Shown piece after piece: positions 1 to 12,596 of a stretch of 64,000 nucleotides of DNA. This DNA is from Diphasiastrum complanatum. Lineage: Eukaryota > Streptophyta > Lycopodiopsida > Lycopodiales > Lycopodiaceae. The translations under genes and the position numbers were made by a program. The DNA is taken from NCBI GenBank assembly GCA_029204225.1, contig CM055096.1, forward strand, positions 65,322,370 to 65,386,369. Reading direction: 5' to 3'. Under the pieces are notes generated by a model, which was not told the origin of the DNA, made no database searches, and was given only the letters and a program-made list of their open reading frames with translations. Within the stretch, counting starts at the first letter, position 1. Every line of letters starts with the position of its first letter.

Positions 1-3000
1 TGCAAAGAATGCGAGGAATGCGACAAACTTCGAGTCATAGGACTATTATATACATTGTACATGTGTCGTTGTGCATTATTTCACGACCAAGTACATAGTT
101 TAAATTAAACTAGTCTTGTAATTATAAGATTAGCTAAACAATTTCTATAATAAACAAGGATCTGTATAAATACATCTCCAGTCCACATTCATTCCTGATG
201 CAACAAAGCGGAAGATTAAGCATTCAAAGTTATGTCCCTATTTTGGTTATACCCATTCGTGTTGTTCATCTGACAAGGATTCAGTGTAATATGCAAGCAA
301 CACCTTCTATCCGTGTCTAATGTAGATATGTGTGTGTTGTGATTGTTTACACTCTTCGATTTACTTGTCTTAGCTCATTCACTCAGTTTGATCAGATCAC
401 GAACGTCTCCAACTCCTCAGAATCTGATCAGACGATGGCTGTCTTTGACGCATGAGGAACAAGCACTATCATATGGCACTATCACTTTAATTATATACTG
501 AAATTCGTACTCAAACTGATAAACAGTACCCTATCAGTCCTCTTCGGTGGATGTGCTCATAATATGTCTGAGCACGCAATTATTTCATCGGTCCTGTCTA
601 GAGAACGCATGAGTTGTGATTCTGTTCTTGCTGATAGTCAGTAGTAGCCCATAACGGGAGAGTTGTTTCGCACTCCATTTCTCTCTCTCCCCCTCCTACT
701 TCGTTCTCCATCACAATTAACGTTGGTTGTTGTGACCATGAGCACCTTGGACAAGATATTCATTGTACAATAATAACTCAAACAAGCAATAAAAGAACTA
801 GAATATTACAACTATTGGCAATAAGTATACCCTAAGAATGGAGCATTGATGCATGCCACTGAGTAGGAATGCACATCAATCTTGGACAAGAGAGCAGTAG
901 TTAAAATACAATCACCAATTTAGTGTGTGACATCCTATTGTTGCTCATACCTAACCACTACCATAATTTCCAGCCTCTCATGCACATACTGTAAACAAGT
1001 TAACTTCCTCATCAGACTACACACTAATCTTTCTCTTCCATTGCATCCCTCTCATCTTGAATTTGCCTATAGTTTTTGTATATGTTTCCAACACAAATCA
1101 GCACTAGAATTGTAGAAAAAATAACTTTTTTATTTTCTAGGACACTTTATCGTCCTTTGAGACAAAGTTTATATAAACAATAAGAGTTTGAATTTTAATT
1201 TTAAAATGAACATTCTAAATATTGCCAACTACATGCTCTACATTATAAAAAAATACTAGCTTTTAAAATTGTTCTTCGTGAACTGCCATTCTTGGTCAAA
1301 CAAAAAGCATCAACAAGAAAGAATGGAATAAAAGAATCGAAAAAGTATTCTATCTTATAGATTTCCCTCACCCTTATATACCCTAGTTTTGATACCCCAT
1401 AACATGCTCATCTTCTGAGACGTTGAATAACAATTTGAGCCAATCATGTCATGTTTCTAAACAACAACATAAAAGACAGCCCAAGCGAGTGTTGAGGTAG
1501 TTTAAGAGCATGTCGCACTACAAATTAGAGTACAAAAGATCATCATCAAGCATAACACTTGGAAACTTTGTGACTCCAACTAGGCAAGGGACATTAAATG
1601 AAGGAAATCTAGTAGTTATTGCTTCATATTAAGGCAATCACCGTAAACTTGCTCAAAATGGAAAAATAAAGAGCTTTCTCCACTTTGGCTAGATTATGTG
1701 TTGTATAGCTCAAATCCCTACCTTGTTGCCCATTCTATTCCTATTGTAGTTGAGAGCCATGTTATTATTGTTTATAAATAGTACCTATAAATGAAAATTT
1801 GATGATAGTCAGAGAGCACAAAATGCCAATATTCATGGAAGTCAAAGAATGATGGGTGAGAGAATCGAGGCATAGATGCATATATCTCTAGAAGGAGACA
1901 CATTTCACTCCAAATGATACCCATAAAGTACCACCTACAAAGAGGTCACCAACAACTTTCGTCCTCTCATAATGCGTGTGATAACATGACACTCATGCTT
2001 CTATAATGACCATTTCAACAATGTTACAAAATTTCATATCATGATTTCGACCAAGGCTCACACATGATCTTTAGTATTATGAGACGTGCACTTTCATTCT
2101 TGATTAGCACTTGAATTCTACACGACTTGATTAGGTTCTTCAACTATTGTGTAAACTTCACATATTCTCTTTTTCTAATTTACTTGCATGTTCTAAGTCA
2201 TTTATTGTTGATATTGCCTTAATACTCGAGGTTTATGCTCAAAGCTTGGGATTATTTCATAATTAATGTAGTCTTTTCTACAACGATTTTCATACCACGA
2301 GGGTTTACCACAATTGTTGATACCACTTGTTACTCATGGTTTCTAATAATAGCTTGAGATTATTTAAAAGAGATGCAAGGCCTTATACATAACTTTCTTC
2401 AAGATTGTTTTATTTTTCATATAACAAACTTTGCCAATTTTGCTTCCTTTATTATATTTGTCATTCTCTTGGGTTGCTGAATATATGCCTCTTAGTTCTT
2501 GAGCATTCTTTTTTGTTTGTCCCTCACTACGTAAAAAGGTATACTCCTTTGGCATCTCACTCTTACTTTATGTCTGACTTGTATGCAAGGCTATCATATA
2601 CAAATAAAGACCAAATTAGCTGTTTGCAAGAATACTAGATAAAGCTCTCAGTATATGTTGCCTCTCAAAAGAGAGCCATAACTTTGCACCCATTATATCA
2701 TACCATGATACACAGATAGATCACGACTATCGCATAAAGACATTATCAAAAAGATGTGCTATATAAAGGAAGAGCATGATATAATAATGTTGATGACTAG
2801 TGTGGGATTTAGATTCTATATTAAATAATACAACATTGATATATGCAAATAGACTATCTTTTTGATGAAGTACTAGCGAAGTGGGGCGGGCAAACGTTGC
2901 CCCACTATAATTTTAATTATAATAGATTCATGTAATGCTATTCTAGACAAGGAGAAATGATATTATTGAATATACACGATTCATATTCATGTAGGCCAAC

Positions 3001-3400
3001 ATCCTAAATTGCAATATTCAATGTAGTTTTCAAGTTTGAACACTCGCCAAAACTACAAAGTATCCCTACAGCAGTTTTGTTCAAACCTGTAGGCATCTCA
3101 GGTGATCACTTTTCACAACTGCTACATCTATGCTAGAATTACAATTTTTTGCTCAAACCAGGCATTCGAAAGAAGTGGACTGCCAACTTTGAAAACTTAG
3201 GAAGCTAGCCAAAAGAAGATGGGAAAAAAAAAACCATTGTGTGTAAGATATATCAAAACTAGACACATTTCTATCTTTAAAAGGCAACCAATCTTAATGT
3301 ACGATTAGACAGGATGACAGAAGCTTGAACGAAATAATCACTGCCTCAAACACATCAGATAGCTCAGATTAGACAACACTGGCATGCCGTGATTTTAATA
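1..3400. other. No recognisable gene
   Basis: AT-rich sequence with no ORF that resembles a known protein on either strand, no RNA gene and no LTR end that I can define. It lies just downstream of the minus-strand SIN3-like gene. It could be a long intron of that gene (whose C-terminal exons are not in the window) or intergenic DNA; the sequence does not decide. Confidence 0.6.
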
Positions 3401-3537
3401 AAACCAGTAAAATGAAATAATCCTAGCATTATTTACATGTCACTGGTAGTGTGCTCAAGGTTTCCAGAGCATGCTATCATTTCAACACATTAAATCCAGT
3501 CCTAATCAAGAACTTTCCTGTTCTATTCCAGCTCAAA

Positions 3538-3794
3538 CTATGCCGTTACGACAGCAAAAGATCTGCAATCCTCCCTGAGGTTGCTTGCAGGAGTAGCTGT
3601 GATTGCGATAGCGCCATCTGCCAAAGATGCTGCTGGTGTATCTATCCTATCGCCTTTCACTCTACTGGTGGCAGTTGTAAACTCCTCAACTGCAGGGCTT
3701 GCAGTATTCCTGGGCTCCAAGCCATCTGTAAGCTGATTTGCAGTTTTATCTGTGCCATCAGCCCCACCGGTAGTTGCGCTTTCCCCAGGACTAG
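3538..3794 (-). pseudogene. SIN3-like gene: low-complexity tail in a shifted frame
   Basis: The last SIN3 exon runs into a TAG at 3791-3793 after an acidic, lysine-rich stretch. In another frame the strand stays open from about 3815 down to a stop at 3538 and encodes a Ser/Thr/Ala/Gly-rich tail (ESATTGGADGTDKTANQL and onward). That composition is common in the variable linker after this SIN3 domain. I infer either a small indel that shifted the frame or an intron border I could not place. If the TAG is the true end, the protein lacks the whole C-terminal half. Confidence 0.45.
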
Positions 3795-6700
3795 GAACTA
3801 CTTTGTTTAGACTCTGGAGCTTTTACTTTAGCAGCTTCTTCTGTATCTTCAGCTCCATGGGGACGAGGAGGCACCCCAAACATTGGCTCAATAAAGGTTG
3901 TCCAGATCCGCATTGTTTTATCGTATTGTTCCATAGTATTGCATAATTTGACGGAAGAATACTTGACAATTTGGTATAGGTCTGCACGGATAGAAGGATC
4001 AAGATACTCGAACTTCAAATCGGGAATCAATGGCCTGCGATTGCCAACAGCTCTCAGCAGCATTGTATTGTCTTGTCTCCTCTTTTTCTTATTTATCTCC
4101 TTAATTTCAGTCAACAGCCCTGCGACGAACAGCAGTAGAAAATTACTCTTCAATACCTTCCACAAGTTCGTAAGGAGGAATGACACAAGTATTGACTGTT
4201 AAACACAAAACTCTCATCTGAAAAATGAATCTCGTTTCTAATGTCCAGGCAACACTTGTGATGAACCCACAAAAGCTTCCCACGCATGCAGATGAAGAAC
4301 TTATCCTGCTTAACTTACTCCAGAGTCAAAGATCATTGCCATTGAAAACTACCTCTGAAAATGTCTCGACAACACTCTCCTAATAACTAGACTACAACTG
4401 CACATTAAAGTCTTGAAGATTCAAAGTCTTTCCAATCCAAATGCCAAAACAGAGTCAGTCAAGCGACGATGTACCTCAGGCTTCATTCTTTTGAGAAGAA
4501 TAATGCTGATGAGTTTTCATCACTTATCCAAGGTGAAGGGCAGACTCAGCCCTCCACTGTCCAGAAATAAAGGGGAGACTCGGCCATAAATAACAACAGG
4601 CATTAAAGAGCAAAGACAATAATATGAAATCCATCATTTCAGCTCTCAAAACACGAGTACACCTAGAAAAAAGGCTGGTGGGTCTAAGGACAAAAAGGAT
4701 CAGCAAAACCTAGCAGGTTGTAACTTGGATAAAGATATCAGACAAGAACTGAATGTTCACCTTTACGACAGCAAGATATATCAATGTTGAATCCAGGGTA
4801 ATACCCAAGAAAGTAGAAAAGATAAACAAATCCTAGGTTAATAAAGTCTACCCACAGTCAATAACAACATCAATTTCTTTAAGCTACAGATCATATAGTT
4901 CCTCAATTTCTTTAAGCTACAGATCGTATAGTTCCTCCAAATCAATAACCATGCTTTTGAGCACATTGAAAGACGGATGCAAAATATGTACCCTCCCCAA
5001 AAAGTACATACCTTTCATGCTAAGACTCTTTTGTTCCTGCTGCTTGAAGTAAAAGCTTCCATGGTCAAGAGATTTATGATAATTTTTTGAGTATATTTCA
5101 GCCCAGACTTTGTTCATGTCCATTCTGTTTCTCAGCCACTCTGCGTGTTTCTGCCTGAGGCGAGTATGTACTACAGGCAAAGCCGCAGCGGGGGCCTTCC
5201 GTAACGAGTCAATGACCTCTAATCCATGATCTCCATATAACATTTCAATGCACCTTAAATTCATTGCTGCAAATATCAAAACAAAGAGGGCATCAGAGGT
5301 TGAATACAAAATTTCCAAGTACACAGAATGTTACTCAAAACACATCAAACCCATTGGCTAAGCATAAGATAAAATGTTCTTGTACAGTGATTAATGTAAA
5401 CTAGATAACTCTTCACATGCAATTATTAGAGCATGTTATAGCAGTCAGCTTGAATACTTCATTGGAAAGCATCACATACCTGATAGATGCTCATCCAGAG
5501 AGAACGGAGATTCTGGCCTGGTTAGGTCAAGAATATTTTCTATCATCTCACCCACACGCTTTCCAGTTATTGCAATAGATTCTAGAAGCATATCAAGTGC
5601 AAACCTGGTAAAACAATCCAAGATGAGTTCTTGAATGACCTTGAAACAAATAAAGCAAAAGAGATAAATAAACAAGCATAATTTTCATGTCTGTAAAGAT
5701 AACTGCAAGGTACTGCCACACATTGGCCTCAATTTTCGTGTCTGTGAAGATAACTGGAAGGTATTACCAGATATTGTCCTCGAGGAATTCTATGTAAAAA
5801 TAGAGGATCCCTATTCATTAAGGGTAAGCCCAGTAAGGAAAAGGGCAACATAATAAATGTTTGATGGTGCTGCCCAGAAAATCTACTTGCAAGGTCTCAC
5901 AAAGAACTGGCAGAAGAAACAACCACCATACCGATCATCTTCACAACAAAAGGAGCTCTCTTCATATTGGTTTTTCCGCATGTGTTCGAATGAATAGTCC
6001 TCGCTACCCGATGGAACAGATACCCAGTTGTCATTGAGTACCGTAAAGCCCATTTCTGTACGGTGACTTGATAATGGCTTAAGATACTGGAGAAGTAAAA
6101 CAAACAATGAACATGTGCATCCCACACACATGTAAGTAAAAAAGAGAAGAGCATACCCCGGGGAAATTGTGCGACCTAAATGCAATGAAAATATGAATGA
6201 GAATTTGTTACTCACATTCTTTGGAAGAAGCCGATAACTTGGTGTGCAGCGCTCACAATTTGAAAGGTCAAGTTCTGAGATGGGCTTATTCAGGAGTCTG
6301 TCTTTCGGAGGTAGTAAGGAGATCTTGTGATTTGCACCATCTTTCAAATGATGAGAAGCGATTCTGTCCCTCTCTCTTTCTTCATCTCTTTCTTTTTCCT
6401 TTTGTCTGTCCTTCCCTTTCTCCCTTTCCCTATCGCTCTCCCTTTGTCTTTCTCTATCACGATCTCTTTCTCTATCCCTGTCTCTATTCCTCTCTCTCTC
6501 TCTCTCTTTATCCTTATCAACAGCAACTGTCCCATCTCCAGATTCTACAACCCCTGCATAGAAAATATTAAGAGATCAACATCTATAAAGAAAACCCGTT
6601 ATGCCAGTCTGCAACATTTGCATATGTCATCATAGACAAACAATGACCACTATTGATCACATCAGATGCAGAAATCATTCAACAAAGAAACTACTTACTT

Positions 6701-9184
6701 CTTCCAAAGACGTCCGCAAGATATCCTTCTGAAACATATTAAGAACCAAGTTACCAAAACAAGCAAGTAGTAGGGTAAATTGTTCCACAAAGATGACAGA
6801 TATACAGAGGCATTCCCAGATGTTGAAACCCCATATTTACCAGACGAACAAGAAAATTAGTCAGAAAGAACAAAGGAGAGCTGTGCAGCAAACATACTGG
6901 GGGGGGGTCCTCACCTATACTTTCACAGCGCAAAAGAAACTCCATGAATCCTTCTAAAAGTTCTTGATGCTTCCCCAAAATGTCCTCAACCTGCGTGTCA
7001 ACGAAATTGCCAAACCTCACTCAGTACATACAAATTAAGAATCATAACATGCCCTAGAATCGAAAACATATTCTTCTTCGATGAAACTACCTACCAGTGC
7101 TTGCAACTCGGTACGATTGATGATGTCCTGACTAATCAAAAGTTCGTGGTACGAATCGCGATTCCGCAATTTCCCTTTTATCTTGTCAAACAGAACAAGC
7201 TCCTTCTGCATGATTGTGCCTAAAACTAAAACATAACCAGATGATTCAAATTTCAATGGTACAGAATGAAAATTATTCCCAGAAATGTACAGGATTATGC
7301 TTCAAAGGTTCTCTTATAGCCTCTATCCAACTTACAACCATTTCGCATGCTTACAAGCAAATCCTATCAGAAGAGCATTCTAGAATGGTTTAAACACATT
7401 TCAAAAGTTCGTGGTACGAATCGCGATTCCGCAATTTCCCTTTTATCTTGTCAAACAGGACAAGCTCCTTCTGCATGATTGTGCCTAAAACTAAAACATA
7501 ACCAGATGATTCAAATTTCAATGGTACAGAATGAAAATTATTCCCAGAAATGTACAGGATTATGCTTCAAAGGTTCTCTTATAGCCTCTATCCAACTCAC
7601 AACCATTTCGCATGCTTACAAGCAAATCCTATCAGAAGAGCATTCTAGAATGGTTCAAGAACATCAAACCCCATGTGACCTCATAACAAAATGGGCCAAC
7701 ATGGACAGTAACAAAATCAATGCAGCTACGTAGACTGCACTGATCTCTTCAATATTTCTATCTACAGACTTACTCTTCACCACCGTTTTGTCTTCCAACT
7801 GAGGAGCTGGAGCAGAAGGTCCTGCAAATGTTTCCCCACCTTCACCAACTTGTGATTGTTTGCGGATCAACATGTCGGAGCGCCGAGCAGATTTACGTTT
7901 ATGAGGCAATCGTTGCATTGCATCAATGTCATTTTCCAGTTCTGATTCCTTTTCGCCTTCAATGACTTCCTTGTGCTCACGTTCGTCTTTTTTCTCTCTC
8001 TCTTTCTCAATCTTTCTGCGCTGTTCCTTCTCGACCTTCGAAGCACTGCGATCAATCTCTTGTTCATCCGCAAGTTCCAAACCTCTATCACAATCTATGT
8101 GAACAGCTCCAACTTTGTCTTTCTGCATGAGGCTGGACACATTAGAACTAGAAAAGACACATGACAAGCATTTCATGCTTGGCAATATCTCCAAGCTAAC
8201 ATCAACAAGAATCTCCAAATAATCAGATTCAGAAGAAGAATACCTTCACCACTCTCTCACTCTGGCTATGTCTAGCAGAACCCATCACAGTACTTGTATC
8301 ATCTCTTCTAACAGAAGATGAAGCCTACAACACGTGGTGAGAATTTGCAGAAAGGCCTTGTAGAATTGCTTGTCATGTTCAAAACGTGTCTGTCATAGAA
8401 AGACAGATTTTTGCCATCCAGCATTCCAAAACCATGAGTTTTCATGATGAAAAAAAGTGAACTTTAACAAGATTCAAGTGCTCTTTTCAACTAAGCACTG
8501 CCATTTGAAAGATTGACACCATCTAAGAACAAACTTTTCTGAATACTTCAAATACAAAGTTAGATTCTGCATACTGTTTGCTTCTGAAATCATAGTCACA
8601 TAGAGGTAAACGATCCTCTTATTTCTCTAACTTACTTAGAAGCACAGAAAACTGTAAGATTGAATTTCGAAAAGTCCAGGGTCGATAGCCCATGTTATCA
8701 TGGTCCAAAACCATAGACTAGAAATTTCTGAAATGGCAAACTAACACGAGCTTTTCAGGCATGCCGGCTTGATCACCTTGATCTTGTTCACGTAATCCAC
8801 AGGCTGCTTTTTAGGCGGTGGAGGAGTTTCCTCTTCGAGTGGAAGTGTTATTTCATAGCCCTTTGGGAGAAATGTGTTGAAACCTATTATTAACCGGGGA
8901 TGACCCCTAAATAGATCTTTCACTCTAGCAATGACTCCTGCAGGGTCGATCCTGAAAGCCGCACATTCTAAGATACAAGCTATACATTATTTGGCAAAAT
9001 TGACAAGCCTTTGGTGTTGAAGTTAATCACAAATATGGGTTCATCAGAGTAGAAACTGTAGATACCTCTGTTCCTTGAAATGTTGGAAGACTTCTAAAAA
9101 ATCGTCATAATTGTCTTTGTCATCTTTAAATCTATCTTTCACTGCCTTCAGGTATTGTAATGCATCATCCTGCGTTGTCACTCC
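3791..9184 (-). CDS. SNL: SIN3-like transcriptional co-repressor (plant SNL type), partial, PAH2 absent
   Basis: SIN3 proteins are nuclear scaffolds that recruit histone deacetylase to DNA-bound repressors. Read on the minus strand, I place exons at 9066-9184, 8777-8951, 8244-8324, 7774-8122, 7095-7219, 6915-6990, 6699-6728, 6216-6553, 5932-6077, 5480-5604, 5012-5266 and 3791-4119. All internal borders are GT/AG, all phases agree, and the joined frame is open for about 715 codons. Exons 1-2 give PAH1 ([15 protein letters not shown], then VKDLFRGHP and [15 protein letters not shown]). The exon at 7774-8122 is a charged linker with [16 protein letters not shown]3 is at 6915-7219. A Glu/Arg-rich run follows, then the HDAC-interaction domain: [92 protein letters not shown]. 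Family members have three or four PAH repeats and a further C-terminal region. Here PAH2, the N-terminal exon and the C-terminal half are not seen, so this is either a gene running past the window through long introns or a truncated copy. Confidence 0.9.
7136..7390. repeat. Tandem duplication, copy 1 (covers part of a PAH3 exon)
   Basis: 255 bp that recur at 7401-7655 with only a few substitutions seen by eye (for example at 7193 and 7335). This copy contains most of the functional PAH3 exon (7095-7219), its acceptor and the adjoining intron. The donor side of the exon lies outside the repeat. Confidence 0.95.
7401..7655. repeat. Tandem duplication, copy 2 (orphan exon fragment)
   Basis: Second copy, 265 bp from the first. 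It carries a duplicate splice acceptor (exon start equivalent 7484) and the codons for the beginning of PAH3. The copy stops before the exon's donor site, so this pseudo-exon lacks its normal 3' border and would be expected to be skipped or to disturb splicing. Confidence 0.95.
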
Positions 9185-9194
9185 CTAGGGAGGC

Positions 9195-9232
9195 CCTAAG
9201 ATATACGTTATTGTCACAACGTATATCTAAGG
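9195..9232. repeat. Short inverted repeat beside the first SIN3 exon
   Basis: Arms of 15 bp (14 of 15 paired, core GATATACGTT/AACGTATATC) around an 8-nt loop, ten bases outside the acceptor of the first visible SIN3 exon. It may be a small hairpin in the intron. No function is evident. Confidence 0.6.
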
Positions 9233-9749
9233 CAAGGCTCTTCGTGAGGGATGAAGCCCCCTAAACATACGCTTTACGAACATGAGCGCCCAAGTGATTT
9301 GTCGAGCATAGACAGCTGATGGTTTTCTCTTTATGATAAAGTTGTTTTTGGGCATAATGCTTGAGCATCTCAAGCGATGTGCCCTAAAATTCTAGACTTA
9401 ACTTGAGTGAATACGTTGAAAATGGTAAATTCTCTAATGGGGGTGAGCAACAAATTGCCCAACGCCTAAGAATATACGTAGACAATGACAGTGACGCCTA
9501 AGAATAAAAATGGACAAGGTGATCGAAGAAGCGATCATGAGAGGCCTTACCTCGTAAAAGACATGAATTCTTAAGGGTGGTAAAAATGGCACAGCGGGAT
9601 CCCTTTGTAGGAGGGAGGAGGACTATAATGACAAAACTAGATCAAATTGTAGTGTTCTTAAGTATTTGCACATGTCATACTTCAACCCATTTTTATTATG
9701 CCATGGAGTGTGAATAATATCTATATGTAATTTGTGTTTGGGCTAATAG
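9233..9749. other. Unassigned sequence between SIN3 exon and copia fragment
   Basis: About 500 bp without a recognisable coding frame on either strand. The upstream SIN3 exons expected on the minus strand are not seen here. It is probably intron or old repeat. Confidence 0.5.
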
Positions 9750-10461
9750 GAGACATGTTGGATTTATTCCTCTACTCTCCTAAATTCCATGTTAATCTAG
9801 TTCCAATCAAATTGTTGCAGTTTTACACGCATTGTTGCACAGTTTGCAGAGATACTCTATTACTGAAGACAAACATCATAATGGCAACCGACTTGGCTAA
9901 CTTGTCAAGGAAGCCCGACTCCATCGACTATCGTCGAGGACCGTTGTCTTGACTTTATTCACTATTAGCACACTCGACTCCAAATAGTCGAAGCCTTCTC
10001 ACGCCCACTTCATGTATTGTGCTTGCATCTGCACTAATGTAAATTGTATATAAATGATGATCATTGTAACATACATATAACATAAATACGAGAATTATCA
10101 AAGACGGACACTATAGATGCTTTCATGCAGTGATTCTTTCTTTTCAGATTGATTGTCAGGAATAAGCTCATAGCTTTTACAGAGTGGAGTTAGCTTCCTG
10201 AGCATCCGGTTTTGCCCACAATTGTCTTGTGCTTACAGCATCAATTTGACTTGTATTGTCATACATATCAATCTGAATCGACTATTGTCTTCTTTGTCAG
10301 TGTTGACTGCTTTTGCTATTTCATTTTCTTGTCTGACTCTCTTACTACTTTGTCTGACTGTCTGCTCTTCTCGCTTCTGCAACTGCAAGTATTTAAATTC
10401 TTTGTGTTCGCCTACGTGTTCGCCTACGCACTTAGGAGATTTCTACCACCATCTCCCAGCA
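9750..10461 (+). mobile_element. Copia 5' LTR-like region
   Basis: Sequence directly upstream of a primer-binding site, with a TATA motif (TGTATATAAATGA near 10046) followed by a pyrimidine-rich stretch, as in the U3/R/U5 of a plant copia LTR. The right end is fixed by the PBS. The left end (TGTTGG near 9751) is a guess because no second LTR is present. Confidence 0.5.
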
Positions 10462-10474
10462 TGGTATCAGAGTG
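10462..10474 (+). promoter_or_regulatory. Primer-binding site (initiator tRNA-Met type)
   Basis: TGGTATCAGAGTG matches the plant copia PBS consensus TGGTATCAGAGC except at its end. It marks the LTR/leader border and the plus orientation of this element. Confidence 0.8.
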
Positions 10475-10613
10475 AAAATTATAGCTTGATAAGCTTCCCA
10501 CAGAACCTGGTTCTATCACTTGATGGAATAATTGATTTCTTGTTCTGTAAATAGCATTAGATTTCATTTTTAAGTCACTAATAGTTATTATTGTCACCTA
10601 GACTAACTTCCAC

Positions 10614-11120
10614 ATGGATTGTCAAAGCAAAGCCAGTCACATCGTGAACAAGCTTGATGGATCTAACTACCATCTGTGGAAAATTAAGATGAAAATTGTG
10701 CTAATGGCTAAGGAGTTGTATGATATTGTCATAGGTGCAAAGGCAAGACCCGAAGCAAATATCGCTGCAATATCTCAATGGAAGCTGAAGGATGGCGAAT
10801 CTCAGACACACAAATCGGCCATGTGTCTGAAGCTCAAACCTCAAAAGAAGTCTGGGACATCTTGAACACATTGTACAATGTGCGGGACATAGCTTCTAAG
10901 CTACACCTTCGATGGAGATTCTTCTCCCTCAAGATGACAAATGGTTATTCACTGTAGAATCACATCAACTAGTTCAAGAACTCGCTGTCGGATCAGTCAT
11001 AGACTATCAAGACACAGTAATGACACTGCTTTCAAGCTTGCCAAGCTCATATGTCAACCGGGTGATGATCATCATGACACAGCCAAAGCTAACTCTATCA
11101 AAAGTCATCACAAGAATCTT
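10614..11120 (+). pseudogene. Copia gag remnant
   Basis: Encodes the start of a Ty1/copia gag: the N-terminal block KLDGSNYHLWKIKMKIVLMA, then in a shifted frame EVWDILNTLYNVRDIASKL, then in the next frame PSSYVNRVMIIMTQPKLTLS. These are the usual order of gag sub-domains, so it is one gene broken by at least two indels. It stops abruptly at about 11120 in the middle of gag, where a minus-strand gypsy fragment begins. Zinc knuckle, protease and pol are missing. Confidence 0.8.
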
Positions 11121-12596
11121 GCTGGCTTCAACCCTTGTAGACCCCATTTTTCATACAAAGTGGTGGAGATCAAATTGACATCCGATCCTCCATCTACCTC
11201 TGTTGCCTCGTCCTCGTATCTCTTGTATTTAATTGGCAAAGTGATGTTGTGTTCCTCACTTCCCAATGCTGCTCCAATGTGGAGGACGTTACTTGTTTCT
11301 TCATAGCCCGTACAATATATGAGCTCAGGCACTACTGGCTCCTCATCCGCTTTGGCCCATTCAGCTAGAAGGCTTTTCGCTTGTGGTGCAATCCACAATA
11401 GTTCTCCGAGTGGTAAACTAACACGACTTGATAGTAAAAGTGTGAGCCTTTCAGTGCGTGGTTCCTCGAGCTCCTCCATGTGAAAAGGTGGTTCATGTTG
11501 GTGCAACTGATCATTCTGATCAGTGTGCAGTGGTGAGCCCACTTGCGGTTCCCGTTCGACGCCAACTGGAGGTTCTGTGGGATGGTCCTTTTCTGGCTCT
11601 TTTTCCTCTGCTTGTGCTTTCTGTACCTAGTGTTTTGTTTTCTAGTATTGCCTTCTTTCTTCCCTCACATTCGGATATGGTGCTGAAGTTGAGGGTTGGT
11701 CGTCAATGATCGAGGGTGGTGGTGAGGGAGCCACTTCCTTCCTCTTCTGTGCTGGCATAACAACTAACACATGAGCGTGGAATTGGTGTCCTTCCGATGG
11801 CATCCCTGCTGGAACTATTGGTTGTTGTATTGCAATGAAGTTAAGAGGCATTGGTTCCAGGTTTAAATGGACAATTCTTGTAACAGTGTCCATAACTACA
11901 TTCTCGGTGGAAGGATGTATATTGTCCCTTATAGGGACATTCTACAATTTTGTGTCCTTCGCCGCATCCGTAGCAGCCGTAATTTCTTCCGCCTTGATGC
12001 TGAGTTTGAGCTGCATAGGCCGCAACATATTCATTTATGGCAGGATCCATAAATGGTTCATTTGGTCCATACCATTGCTGCTGCTCAAGTTGAGGTGGCA
12101 TTTGCATCTCTGGTCCTGCTGCTGTCAGATTTACATGGGCCACTTGTTGATTGGCTGGCCCTCGTGGTGCAGGTAAGGCCATATGCTGTTGTTGATTCGG
12201 TGCACCATACCTTGGTGCCACATTGGGTGCCCCTTGATGGTAAGGATAAGAAGTCTAATAAGGACGTCTCTTCTGTCGAACAATCCGGGGGTTAAACGGG
12301 CAAAATGCCTTATCGTGTGATGTTGCATTGCACAGATGACAGAATCTATGTGTTAGTCTCAGATTTTGCTTTAGGACTGGACACTCTTTCACTGTATCTT
12401 GACCTGAGATTTTGACAGTAGCTGGATCTGATGCAGATCTTTCCACTGACCTGGTCTGCGAGGGTTCCCTTGTGCAAGGATTGGTTGTGCGAGGGTTCTT
12501 TAGCTGTTTTTGCAGATAAAAAACATGATATCTCCTAGATCTTTGGGAAGTAGCTCTCGCAAGGCTCATAGTAGCTAGATCTGGGTCAGATCTCAC
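11119..12596 (-). pseudogene. Ty3/gypsy gag zinc-knuckle and protease fragment
   Basis: Minus-strand remnant spread over several frames. In order: a CCHC-like block (FCHLCNATSHDKAFCPFNP), a Pro/Gln-rich spacer, a second Cys-rich block (CYGCGEGHKIVECP followed by ECSYGHCYKNCP), another spacer, and a retropepsin-like core with VDGGSDVNLIS near 11190. The flap and everything downstream are missing because the fragment ends at the copia junction near 11120. Compared with the related element at 57.6-59.5 kb, the N-terminal gag core is deleted: leader-encoded sequence (DPATVKISGQ) runs straight into the first zinc-binding block (KECPVLKQNLRL). Confidence 0.75.

Noticed and set aside
6197-6635. Plus-strand Ser/Leu-rich ORFs
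   Set aside because: Antisense shadow of the Glu/Arg-rich SIN3 exon on the minus strand (6216-6553).
6848-6907. Poly-G (about nine bases) at 6900 as a signal
   Set aside because: Intronic, at the border of a SIN3 exon; simple sequence only.
11458-11709. Plus-strand ORF of 83 codons
   Set aside because: Overlaps the protease linker of the minus-strand gypsy fragment and has no motif of its own.
11835-12295. Plus-strand hydrophobic ORFs suggesting membrane proteins
   Set aside because: Antisense of the gypsy gag spacer and zinc knuckle; the same shadows recur at 59.0-59.4 kb on the minus strand.
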